A stretch of 55,844 bases of DNA, taken from positions 1 through 55,844 of the forward strand of contig KN885204.1 in the NCBI GenBank assembly GCA_000934455.1, written 5' to 3'. Position 1 is the first letter of the stretch; each line of letters opens with the position of its first letter. Below are positions 1 to 9,752 of this stretch, piece by piece. The notes under the pieces are model-generated. The model was not told the DNA's origin, made no database searches, and saw only the letters and a list, made by a program, of their open reading frames with translations. The translations under genes were made by a program, and so were the position numbers. The DNA is from Apostichopus parvimensis. Lineage: Eukaryota; Echinodermata; Holothuroidea; Aspidochirotida; Stichopodidae.

Positions 1-54
1 GTCAGATTACCGGCATTAGACGTTTCTTTTTGCGCGAGTCTTCACACCCTTTAA
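1..54 (+). mobile_element. Right end of a TTAA-flanked MITE (family A), cut by the window edge
   Basis: This stretch matches the right end of the complete element at 8493-8858 (shared ACCGGCAT, AGACGTTTCTTT and GCGCRAGTCTTC blocks) and ends in CCCTTTAA, so the terminal TTAA lies at 51-54. The rest of the element is outside the window. It is non-coding. Confidence 0.75.
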
Positions 55-1740
55 TATCTGAATCATTTCATGTAGTGGTTTTGCTACATTTAAACATCAG
101 TTACCTGCATCAAGTTTTGTTCATAGGGTGTTGATGCACGGTGATAGATTTGGTTCAAAAGTAATAGATTTGGTTTTGAAGTTGGTGAAGTTTTGTGGGC
201 TTTGGGAATCACTTTTTAGGAATGGTAATTGACCTTGTTTCATGTAATTTGATGAGATGAGGGTTCTGGGTATGGTATGTTACTAATTATTTCTTGAAAT
301 CTTAAAAACAATAACATTATTCCTTTATTTAACCTCAAAATAAGGTACGATTTCTCAAAAGTGTTCATATGACTTGATGTGTATTAGTTCTGTGAGATAA
401 TTTAATATTTTAAGGTAATTAGAAGACAGAGCCAAGCATGTTCGGAAATTCTCAACAGGGTACTTACTCCCTAGTGTACATTTCTTCTCAATCGATAGCA
501 GCATTATAACTTCATGAAATGTGGACGAATATCTAGATGTTACCGATAGAAATGCAGAAGAAAGCCCATTCCAAATGTCTATAATTTTATAAATTAATAG
601 CCATTACAAATGTCTTAACCAAAAAAACATGCACTATGCAGCCAACTTACATAAGATACAATTCCTACAAGGTCAAGCTAGGGTGTTTTTTTTTCTTCAT
701 TCATGGGTGTCAACTTTCTCAGGACAAACAGTCGGTAACTATTGACACTGTTCACATGGGACAATGTGCTCGTCATAACAAACCGCAGGTTATTTGGTTT
801 TCTTAGTGATCTCACCCATTCATATACATGTGTCACTTGTTAATGCCTCTCTTTTCCTCAAAAAGCGTAGCTTCTCAAATAAAGTCACAATTTTGTGATT
901 CTGAGTTCGTTCAGTGGAACTTTTGAATCGTGGTCCGATGAAGTTCTCGTCATAACTCATAACTCACTCGTGTTCTGATGTCGATCCTGTTATACCATGT
1001 GAACAATGCCTGTATACTAATGGTCACATTGTAGTCTGCAAGATTTGCTACTAGTTGCTTTTATCATTATAATCATCAAATGTATTTATGCCTGGATAAA
1101 AAGTGATTATTGCATAAATACAATGTTCAAGGTTTTATGAAAACAAGCGATTTTGATGTGCCATCATTTTGTTTTTTGGGAATAGGAATTGTTTTATATT
1201 TAATAATAAGTGATATTGTACATATACATATGTACATATTGAAGAGAATTTTCCAAAAAAAAAAATACATGGTTGTAGAAAATATATATTAATTGCAGTT
1301 TATAATTTTCTGCTTTCTCTCTTCTTCTTTTTTGCAGCAATTTAAAATATCTTAGCAGAGATCATTAGGTGTAAAACAAAAGTATGATGCCTAGTTGTGT
1401 TGCCAACCAACCCGAACTAGTTTACTATCAGTTGCTTTCATTGTAATGGATGTCACTATTACTAATAAGGTTCAAATTGAGGTTCAAAAGTAACCTTTAT
1501 AAAATGCCTTCTGATGATAGAAAAAATTTCTTGTGATAAAGTCATGAATCTTCACTATGCAGCATATCATTTTCTTGATAAGTGACGGATGGTGGTAACC
1601 AAAGAAACAAACACCTAATTGTTTCCACGAAATTTGCCAATGCATTGTTAGTCATCCTCTGCTGTGTGTAAGCACAAAATTAACCCTTGAGCCCGAAGCG
1701 CGGGTTAACGTGAGTTACTAATACTACGACGTTCTTTTCT
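55..1740. other. Intergenic sequence upstream of the PWWP2 gene
   Basis: AT-rich sequence with only short random ORFs. A 60-codon ORF at 1110-1292 has no recognisable domain and an AT-driven composition. I see no exon, RNA gene or clear repeat here. Confidence 0.5.
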
Positions 1741-1759
1741 TTCATTCACCCCCACACCG

Positions 1760-1767
1760 TGACGTCA
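1760..1767. promoter_or_regulatory. Perfect palindromic CRE (TGACGTCA) before PWWP2 exon 1
   Basis: The sequence TGACGTCA is the full consensus for CREB/ATF bZIP factors. It lies about 135 bp before the chosen PWWP2 start codon, where a proximal promoter or 5'UTR would be expected. Promoter function is inferred from position only; no clear TATA box accompanies it. Confidence 0.35.
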
Positions 1768-1900
1768 TGTAAGGAGTAAACGCATTGATGATGACAACAA
1801 CAAGAAACACGTACATATGCACAATGATGTACTCATACAGTGCATAGCCCTATGCAGGAGTGAACATATTATATATAATGCTTTGTGTAGAAATGACAAA

Positions 1901-2046
1901 ATGGCAACCACAGAGGACAAGAGCATTTTAAAACCCGGTTTAATACTCAACGTTGAAGTCGAAGATGCCCTCGACGGTGTCGTCATGGTTTGTCTCAGAC
2001 ACGAAGGCAGAACTCTAAGGGGCATCCTACTCGATTCAGACAAAGG
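1901..2046 (+). CDS. PWWP2: PWWP2 coding exon 1
   Basis: The start at 1901 (AAAATGG context) is preferred over the in-frame ATG at 1817, which has a poor context (CATATGC) and would add 28 residues without family similarity. The product begins MATTEDKSILKPGL. The exon ends CAAAGG before GTAAGA, leaving two bases of a glycine codon. Confidence 0.8.
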
Positions 2047-5000
2047 GTAAGAATTGGTGTAAGAATAAGTTTTTAGCGCGTATGCGTTTTGTAGGTTTGA
2101 CAGGTCTTCGAAGTGTTGGTAAGAACAGGGCAGGATTACAGGGGCTGGTCTTGTACTGTAGCGGAATGCGTTGCAAAACCAACCGAGTGCATCGGTTAAA
2201 TGTTGTATTGGCGCGATCGTTGTATTCGTACACATGTGTGATCAGACAAATTTGTCGCGGCAGTTTCCATGTTGAAAAAGCTAGTTATTATTGCAAATAA
2301 ATGTGCGTAGGGCCTAGGCTACTGTTACTTGTAAAGACAAGTCAAATGTCACTGCATTTGACAAGTGACAGTAACTGACTCCAGTGAGGTTTAACATTGC
2401 CAACAGTTGCCAATGCATAAGTAAGTCACAGACTAAGGTAGGATTTGGTGATTATATGAAGGGCAGTTTCTCTGGAAGGAACATGTCTGGATTGCCTGTA
2501 AATGCTAACATCATTCCTCTAAATCAACATTTTGTTACACTTAGCTAGTTAAATGACTGAAAACATTGAAGTGACATTTTGAAGAAAGAAGAGTCGGTCA
2601 ACCAGTTCAGAATTACAGCACATGTTTGATACATTGTAAAATTACAGCTGTATAGTGCACAGCAAAAGGGCTTCACAGAGGAGAATATATGCATTCAATA
2701 TTATATTACATTTTTCCTATGAGAGAAGCATGTGTGCTGTAGCTAATGTAAAGTAGTACAGTTTGATAACATGAAAATGTCAAAGTGTGCAGTACCTCAT
2801 AAACAAGAGAGGAAATCCATTCAGCATTACATTATATTTTTCCTATGAGAGAAGCATGTGAACTGTAGCTAATTGTAATGTAGGACGGTTTGATAACAGA
2901 AAAATTTCAAAGCGTGCAGTACCTCATAAACAACGCACACAAAACAGAAATGAATTTTAATTTATTTGTCAGTGTTCACTGTCTTTTAAGGACAATACAA
3001 ATCCAAAAACCTCAAAGTTTTCTTGTGAAACGTGATACCAAACCATCCACTGAACAATCGATCAAACAACTTGTGATTGAAAATATCTTCAAAGATAATT
3101 GTTTAGGTTTCCTTATTGCATGCCTTTTAAGATATTTTTCTTCTGGCTCAAGCGATAGACTGAGTTGAAATCGACTCACTGCGCAGTATACATTGATCTT
3201 TGGGAATAAAACCTCACAAATATATTTTGATTTTGGAAGACGGAGGATTAAGTCGCAACTTGTTAATATATAGTGCTTGTTTTCAGCATTCAGTGTATAA
3301 CTAGTTGTGTAAAAATCTTTCATGTCTAATTTGCTTTATTCTTTGTTTACTTTCAGGTTAGCAGAGTTTGAATTTTCTCACAAGATTTCCACTTTTGATG
3401 GATTAGGTCTCTAGAATGTACAGTGACTTCGCTGTGACAAAGCTAATATTGGGGTTTCCATCAATGTATTGGTCATAGACTTAAATTGATATATTTTGCC
3501 TCTGATTGTTTCAAATGAGCTTTCATCAGCATCTCATGTTGTTGACATCCACACAACCAGCTTGCTTTTTTACTTTGTTAATGAGGGAAAAAGGTGTTTG
3601 AATTGCTTAGAAAGGCATAATATAAATTTGTCTGTTATACTGTTAACTGCTGAGGTAACGACAACACCAAAATTAGGTGATTGAAATTTGGATAACAGAC
3701 AGTAGTGTAACTTTAAAGTATACTTCTAGCTGCTCAAACACTCAACACTTTCACAGGGCTTTGATTCTCGACCTAACCTTATTTCTAAGGAAGGGGTTGA
3801 TGCTACAGTCTCATTATTTATAGCAGATTTTTATGTTTACTGAACCTTTTATATTGGTGCCCGTTACATACATTAAATATGTTCGAAAACAAGATTTTAA
3901 CCATTTATGTCATTTATAAAAGTGAGACTTCACTGGTCAAGCTTATAGACTACTTTGTTACGGAATTTTGGTAAATCGAAAAAACATCAAATAAATGTCT
4001 CCAAATCGACTCAAGAAGCTGATTTAAAATTGATAACACTTACGAGTTAGTTACAGTTTCCAGCATAGTGTACTATCTTGGATTTAAGACAAACAACTTC
4101 ATTTATGTAGAGACGATTGAGATATGAGTAAACCACGTAACAAAATGCAACTAAGAGCTACTGCAGTGTACTTGAACTGCACTGCAAAATGTCTTTATTT
4201 TATTTTGTTTCATTTCAAATTGTCAGTGGGAAAAGCAATGCCTCTTATAAATTGTGCAAACAAATAACTGCTCTTGTCATATCATGAATATAACTTCTTG
4301 AAAACTGAATATGCATATCTTCAGTATGCCAGCCCAGCCCAATTGGGACAGTTTTCTAATGCTCATACCACTCTATACTGTCATCTCATATCGTGCTTCA
4401 TAGTATGCGTACTGAGAGTAAGATTAATCCCGAACATTTATATAATAGAAACAGGATATTCAATTGTTCATAGTGCTCGGACTACTATCAGTACAAGAGT
4501 TATAATGCGTGGCATGAAAGTACATCTAATTAAAACTTGACCCAACTCCATTTTGCACCCAAATCGAGGAGAAAAATTTAAAAAAATACAAAAGGCAATG
4601 TGAAGATTTGTATTTTATTGCTTGTCAGTTCGATATGAGGATTTGGCAACCGAATAAATTGCTCTGGGAGGTCTCTCCTTAAAGTTGTATCATTTTGCAC
4701 AGGCGGTGTGTTTTAAGACAAAACAAGGTACTGCAATTCCTGCGGAACTTTTTATTATATATATACATGAATATAACAAAGTATAGGAAGTGACCTATTA
4801 ACCCTCTCTAGTCTTGTCTAGTCAATCTAGTATCAGAAAGAAAGGAAACAAGTCTTACCGGAAGAACTTCAAGCCCAGACCATGAAACATATACTGTTAT
4901 ACTGCTAAGTTCTTACATTTTCACATTACGTTTTAGTCTGCCGTTCCCGCTGACTTCAAGTTTCAACTTTACGGAATGGCGAATGCCATCGGAGATGAGA

Positions 5001-6870
5001 ATGGTGCAAGAAGGACCATACATAACATGGCTAGAAGAATATGTTGGACTCAAAAGGGGCAGCAAAATAGGTCCTAGGCCCTATGGCACTTTGCTAACCC
5101 CTGTAATGTATACTGACATTATTAAAAGGATCGCCCAGAGGGAAATTAATATTTGACCTGTTATCAAATTAAACTAGTATTATATATTTCTTTATTGGAA
5201 TTACTCATCCTTTCTGCAGGTCCTGCCCAGGCTGGGCCTATTACAATTTGACAATCATGTTAATAAATTCTGTAGTATACTATTCTTCTTAATTGGTTCC
5301 TAACCATTTGTTTTCAGGTCCCGCCCAGGCTGGGCCTATGACAATTTTTCAGTCGTGTTATTAAATTCTGTAGTATTAATATTTTTCTCATTTGGTTTCC
5401 AAACATCTCTTTTCCAGGTCCTGCCCAGTTGGCTTGCCAAGCAATGACATCCTCAGGAGGGATCTCAACGATAAATTTGGTGTTCCTGAAAACGAGATAG
5501 CTACAATCGAAGCCGACATCGTCAAGCGAGATCCACATTCAGCCCTCAGCTACCGGCAGTCATACTTTCAAAATATGCCCCTACCTCCGCCAAGACCGCT
5601 GCTATGTGGTAAACCTCAGCCTTCACCTAAGCCAAAGCTTGGACCTTCCTACACCACGAGGACTAGACCGTTGAAACTGCGACCGCGGCAGATTTTATGT
5701 AGCAATTGTAAGCAAGACTGTTCAAAGAAAAATACAACAAAGAGGAAATTACTGACAAATGGAAGTAATTTGCCGAAGAAAAAAAGCCGGTTAGATCCTC
5801 TGAAGAAACACGCACCTCACGGTCTGAAAAAGACACAGATACACTCTCTGAAAAAGACTCTCAAGATTTCGTATGCCACTCCTCAGGGTAAAGATCATGT
5901 AACGATTTCACCACGTTCTTCAGGTAACGATAAAAGAGTTATTAACACGCAGCCAAACGGCAAGAAAGTGAACGGCATTCCCAAGGGTGCTAAGCACACC
6001 AAACAGGATAACGGAAAGCCTCAAATCAGGGAGGAGAAGAAGAAGATGGTAGTTAATGGATTCCATCACCATATCAAGAAACCAAAGCATGTCCACTCGA
6101 TTGTCGGTTCTGCCACGACGTTACACCCAAAGCAAGAATTCACAACTTTGAAAGTTTCTGTGGAAAAGGAGAAAGAAAACGAGAACTCTCTGTCGGCAGT
6201 TGCTGCAAAGGAGGTTCTCACAAACAGTCTCAAAGTTCATCTGGTCGAAGATCTCTTCGTGCCGTGTTCGAAAGGGAGGTTGTCAGATACCTCGAGCGAG
6301 TCCTCCTACTCCAGCAGTGTAAGTTCAAAGCGATCGAGGAAGAACACTGGCGTGGCCCCTTCAGACTTTTTGAAACAGGAGACGAACGATTCAGACAGGG
6401 AAATTGAATTCAAAGACCTGCCTCCGGATAGAAGCGACATTTTGAGCAGTTCAAATGAAAACTTGCAGCCGAGGAAAGTCCCGCCTCTGAATCTAAAAAT
6501 TCACAAGAAAAATGTGACAAAGTACAGGCTGCAAGATGGGAGAACTATGTGTCTCGGGGACATCGTCTGGGGTAAAATCATTGGCTTCCCGTGGTGGCCA
6601 GGTAGAATATCTCAGATCGTGGTCAGCAGACGAGACAACGGGGCCGTGCTCCAACAAGATGCCCAGATCCGCTGGTTGGGCGCCACCACCATATCACATA
6701 TGCCCCTAGAGAAGCTCTACCCATTCCTGCCATATTTCAAAGAGAGGTACAACAAGAAACGGAGAGGTGTCTACAAGAACGCCATCTCAGAGGCGATGGA
6801 AGAAGCCAAATCCGTCAGTACAGAGGTCCGGGAACTCAATACCATGTTTGAGACTTCCCAAATTTGCTGA
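1901..6870 (+). CDS. PWWP2: PWWP2A/PWWP2B homologue, two coding exons (1901-2046, 5418-6870)
   Basis: The predicted product is 532 aa. Vertebrate PWWP2A/B bind H2A.Z nucleosomes and H3K36-methylated chromatin and recruit an MTA1/HDAC NuRD-like complex, so this is probably a nuclear chromatin adaptor. In order, the protein has an N-terminal segment with VEVEDALDGVVMVCLRHEG, aligning with the conserved N-terminal block of PWWP2A; a Pro/Lys-rich region; KLRPRQILC with a Cys-x2-Cys-x3-Cys pattern at about 135-150, matching the PWWP2A motif; a long Lys/Ser-rich disordered stretch; and a PWWP domain from about residue 424 with GDIVWGKIIGFPWWPGRI. It ends in a FETSQIC tail close to the vertebrate C-terminal FET. 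Vertebrates have two paralogues; whether this one precedes that split cannot be told here. The intron (2047-5417) interrupts a Gly codon after its second base, and the phase is restored exactly at 5418. Confidence 0.9.
2047..5417 (+). other. PWWP2 intron 1, with a tandem duplication and triplicated acceptor
   Basis: This 3.4 kb intron runs from GTAAGA to TTTCCAG. It contains a TAGGCC-type patch near 2310, a ~126-bp tandem duplication (2693-2936) and, at its 3' end, three copies of the acceptor region. Short ORFs inside it (for example 2890-3168 and 4274-4540) lack any domain and are treated as chance. Confidence 0.7.
2693..2936. repeat. Tandem duplication, ~126 bp unit, two copies
   Basis: Unit 1 (2693-2818) and unit 2 (2819-2936) share TTTTTCCTATGAGAGAAGCA, then TTTGATAACA and GCAGTACCTCATAAACAA, with scattered substitutions and small indels. 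It lies in PWWP2 intron 1 and is non-coding. Confidence 0.85.
5211..5440 (+). repeat. Three tandem copies (~99 bp) of the PWWP2 exon-2 splice acceptor region
   Basis: Three units each read pyrimidine tract, CAG, then GTCCYGCCCAG. The CAGs end at 5219, 5317 and 5417, spaced 98 and 100 bp. Units 1 and 2 continue GCTGGGCCTATKACAATTT; unit 3 instead continues into the real exon. Only the third acceptor gives an open frame with exon 1: the first reaches TAA after 23 codons and the second reaches TGA in the shifted frame. Confidence 0.9.
5418..6870 (+). CDS. PWWP2: PWWP2 coding exon 2 (main body and PWWP domain)
   Basis: The exon follows TTTCCAG and supplies the last base of the split Gly codon, then SCPVGLPSNDIL. 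It carries the KLRPRQILC motif, low-complexity Lys/Ser regions and the whole PWWP domain, and stops at TGA 6868-6870. The open frame extends upstream of 5418 only as intronic read-through; an apparent start at 5392 is a TTG and lies before the acceptor. A strong donor-like GTGAGT follows the stop at 6875. Confidence 0.88.
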
Positions 6871-7289
6871 AAGGGTGAGTATTCATTTGGAAAATGGAGA
6901 TCCTTAAAGATAGCGTGCTACACATTTAAGTCTGTGATCAGTCACATGTTGGAAGTACGTTATCACTGCCAATGGCACAGGCCACCCACTGTATGCATGG
7001 CTCGTGTGAAAGGAATTGGTATTGGCATTAGGGCACAGCAGAGTAGAAAAAATGTACAAGAATTGTCATTGTCTTAGTAGAAAACAGAAGACCTTGAGAG
7101 GATGAAAAGAAAAAGGATGTTCTTCAGTGGCTATTGGGATACAAGAAAGTTTGTTGAAAGTTTAGAAAAGTGATATATATGTAAAAAGAAGTTGAATTTT
7201 TTACACTGATACCCCCCGTAATATATGATCATATAAAACCAAGTGCAAAGTTCCATGTTCAATTGCCCGTTGGTTACAGTGATAGAGGT

Positions 7290-7880
7290 TATTTTTTTGT
7301 GATGGCAGTTTTGCGTGTGTGTGTGTGTGTGTGTGTGTATGTGATGCTGCTTGTGAAGAGAACATCTGAAGAAGGGTAACCTTAAGGGATCACATAATTT
7401 CCATGTGGATGCCTCATATTGCGTACAAGAACCCTACTGCTTTGGGTGGAGGTCAAAGGTCATTTGGGGTCACCAGAGGTCAAACTGTGAAAACCTTGTG
7501 AACAGGATATCTCAAGAAGGAAAACTTTAATGAATCTCATACTTGGTGTGTCGGTGCACCATATTGAGTAGAAGAACTCTATTGTTTCTGATGGAGGTCA
7601 AAGGTCATTTGAGGTCACCAAAGGTCAAACCTTGTAAGCACGATATATCAAGCAGGAAAACACTTCTGGATCTTATATCTGGCATGTAATGCCCAAAACT
7701 GAATGCTAGACACTGATTTATGACCATGTTAACATGACATCAATCTCTTTGAGCTGCTCTCATTAAATTATTAATAAAGACCAGTGGTGAGTACAACAAC
7801 CCTATTAAAAAGGGTGGCGATCAGAGGTCAAATTGTGAAAGCCTTGTCAACATGATATCTCAGAGGTAATGATGACTCAA
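7290..7880 (+). repeat. Tandem interspersed repeat with AGGTCA direct repeats
   Basis: Diverged monomers of about 145 bp share GGAGGTCAAAGGTCATTTG, GGTCACC and RAGGTCAAAC, then CCTTGTRARCAYGATAT. The third unit (about 7798-7870) is more decayed. A related fragment is at 9105-9205. Similar repeats are common in invertebrate genomes, from memory. Each good unit contains the 13-mer AGGTCAAAGGTCA. Confidence 0.75.
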
Positions 7881-8207
7881 ACTGTGATTCATGATTCACA
7901 AAAGTGTTAGTTAATGCCCATGGATCTTAAACAGTATACCTATAAGTGTAAACACAGTAACAACACGATGAAAACATGTCAATTTGAAACCACAGTACTG
8001 AAACCAATATTTCCTATGGGCAAGGAATCAATAAGCCTATTGGCTTTCTGGTTTTACCTCCTTTCCATCAACTTCAGTGTTTTATGATGATTAATGTAAT
8101 AAAAGTCATCAATTTTGAAATGATTGTTAAGATTTATGATTTTTGAGGTATTCTTCTTGGCTACTTGCGACAAGTTATTTTAATGAGTCAAGTTGTACAG
8201 TTGCATG

Positions 8208-8213
8208 AATAAA
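8208..8213 (+). terminator. Candidate poly(A) signal AATAAA
   Basis: AATAAA lies about 1.34 kb after the PWWP2 stop codon. It is a plausible end of an unspliced 3'UTR; an alternative AATAAA is at 7773-7778. Confidence 0.25.
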
Positions 8214-8492
8214 TAGCAGTGGTATTCTCTTTAAAGAACTCATACCTGGCCAGATCATGCCTAGCTCATAAGTCTTCATTGCATTGCAAGGTTTACTCTG
8301 TTGCTGTTAACAGTATACAATTTCTATGTTTAAATATTGGTCTCTCTGGTAGGTTATTTGTCTGTCCCATTACTTGTCCAAATGATTTTGCCAAAATTGT
8401 TATCATCTCAAATTCAAAGACATTTCCCTGCATGAGCATACTTCAAATCTCCTAGTTACAATAGTATCTTCTCTACAGCGAGGCTTGTATAC

Positions 8493-8858
8493 TTAAAGGC
8501 ATTAAAGAGTCGCCCCAAACCGCGTCCCCCCATTGATAACGTTAACTTTACATTGCTTGCAAGTGAAGTTTTTTCTTGTCACTACAAAATGCAGACAGTA
8601 ATGAAACGTGATACCTTGTTATCTTTTATCTAGACCTGAGATGTCCATCGCTGCTATGTACACTGTGTTGTGGGTATTGACCGTAGCTGCATGTATTGAC
8701 TGTACACTAGTGTCTAATTACCGACGGTAGCAAGCTGTGTGTGTGTATTTTCTGGGATCGATGGTGGGTGTCTAACACTTCTGTTACACCTCATTCAAAA
8801 CTAGGTCAGATTACCGGCATGAGACGTTTCTTTGTGCGCAAGTCTTCAATGCCTTTAA
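8493..8858 (+). mobile_element. Complete TTAA-flanked MITE, family A (366 bp), Kolobok-like
   Basis: The element begins TTAAAGGCATTAAAGAGTC and ends GTCTTCAATGCCTTTAA, giving imperfect terminal inverted repeats of about 17 bp with TTAA at both edges. It has no coding capacity. Another copy in reverse orientation lies at 35100-35473 and a partial one at 1-54. TTAA target choice is known for piggyBac and Kolobok transposons; AG directly inside TTAA fits Kolobok better. Confidence 0.8.
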
Positions 8859-9104
8859 CACAGGCTAGTACCCTTACCTCAACTACTGAGTTACATCAGG
8901 CCCACAGACTTGTGACAATCATTAGGGAGGAATATATTTAGGGGTGAAATACAAACCAAGTAATGGCATTTAACATCCTCATGATGACAGGTGTGGTGTA
9001 AGGGACTTGGACTGAGTGTGCGCTCATTGTGACATCATGCAATATTTGGTTCTTTCAGTTCTCAGTTTTGATTCCTTCCTGTAGGCAGAAGGAATCTATG
9101 GGAT

Positions 9105-9205
9105 GGTGATGGCGTGTGTTCAAGTGTTTGTGTATGTGACGCTTGCTTGTAGACACCGTAACTCAAGAAGTTCATTGTGGATTAACTTCATACTTGGAAT
9201 CAAAA
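9105..9205 (+). repeat. Fragment of the 7290-7880 repeat family
   Basis: GTGATGGC, GTGTATGTGACGCTTGCTTG and the ACTCAAGAAG block followed by CTTCATACTTGG parallel the start of the repeat at 7290-7560. It is decayed and lacks the AGGTCA part. Confidence 0.5.
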
Positions 9206-9714
9206 AGCCAACTGGCTTTCTGGTTTTCTCCGTGGTTACTTTCATGGAAAACTTAAATGTATATGTTTCATAATTTAGATTTATATTAAAGTTAAACCTG
9301 GACTTACATTATCACATCATTCACATGATTCCATAGAGTAAGCTTCTATAATTGCTATATAGCAATATGGGAAAATGTATCAATATGGTTAAGTTGTAAT
9401 AAATGATACAGACAATTTATCATCCTAGCTAAATAAAGAACTCTGAAGCTTACAAATCTTGTAAGTCTTCCAAACCTTAGTTCTATAAAAATTAAAAAAC
9501 AAAAACCACCGATTGGTTAAGTCTTTGTCTTCTTGACTTTGTTGCTGTCCATTACCGATCAACCAATCACATCTCTGGTTTATAAATTGCCCTCCTTGCT
9601 AGGCTGTTTGGTCACTAGCTTGCATTGCTGATGTTGTTCATCTTGATATATTGGTTTGAGAAAGTTGTTCCTTACCTAACCTTTTCTGTGTTTGTTTTCT
9701 TTTCTGTCCTGCAG

Positions 9715-9752
9715 GAACAAAGTGGATCAAACATATTGGATTACTACTCCAG
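9715..9752 (+). other. Candidate 38-nt non-coding exon of the PWWP2 transcript
   Basis: A very strong acceptor (a 20+ base T-rich tract ending CTGTCCTGCAG) precedes 38 bases that end CCAG before GTTTGT. With the strong donor after the PWWP2 stop at 6875, this could be a 3'UTR exon. No protein evidence supports it; it rests only on splice-site quality. Confidence 0.25.

Larger units (their letters stand above)
6871..8492 (+). other. PWWP2 3' region: UTR and/or 3'UTR intron
   Basis: Just after the stop codon, AAGG/GTGAGT (6871-6880) is a near-ideal 5' splice site, so the 3'UTR may be spliced. If not spliced, AATAAA at 7773-7778 or 8208-8213 could end the transcript. The stretch also contains a (GT)n run (about 7314-7338) and the AGGTCA-bearing tandem repeat. 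Which ending is used cannot be decided from sequence. Confidence 0.4.

Noticed and set aside
1817-1900. In-frame upstream ATG of PWWP2 exon 1
   Set aside because: Poor start context, and the 28 extra residues have no family similarity; the ATG at 1901 has a much better context. It could still be used in a minor form.
1765-2235. 156-codon minus-strand ORF over PWWP2 exon 1
   Set aside because: It is the antisense shadow of exon 1 and its flank, with Ser/Leu/Cys-rich chance composition.
5392-5417. Upstream part of the long PWWP2 open frame, with an apparent start at 5392
   Set aside because: The codon at 5392 is TTG and lies before the CAG acceptor at 5415-5417. The phase from exon 1 joins exactly at 5418.
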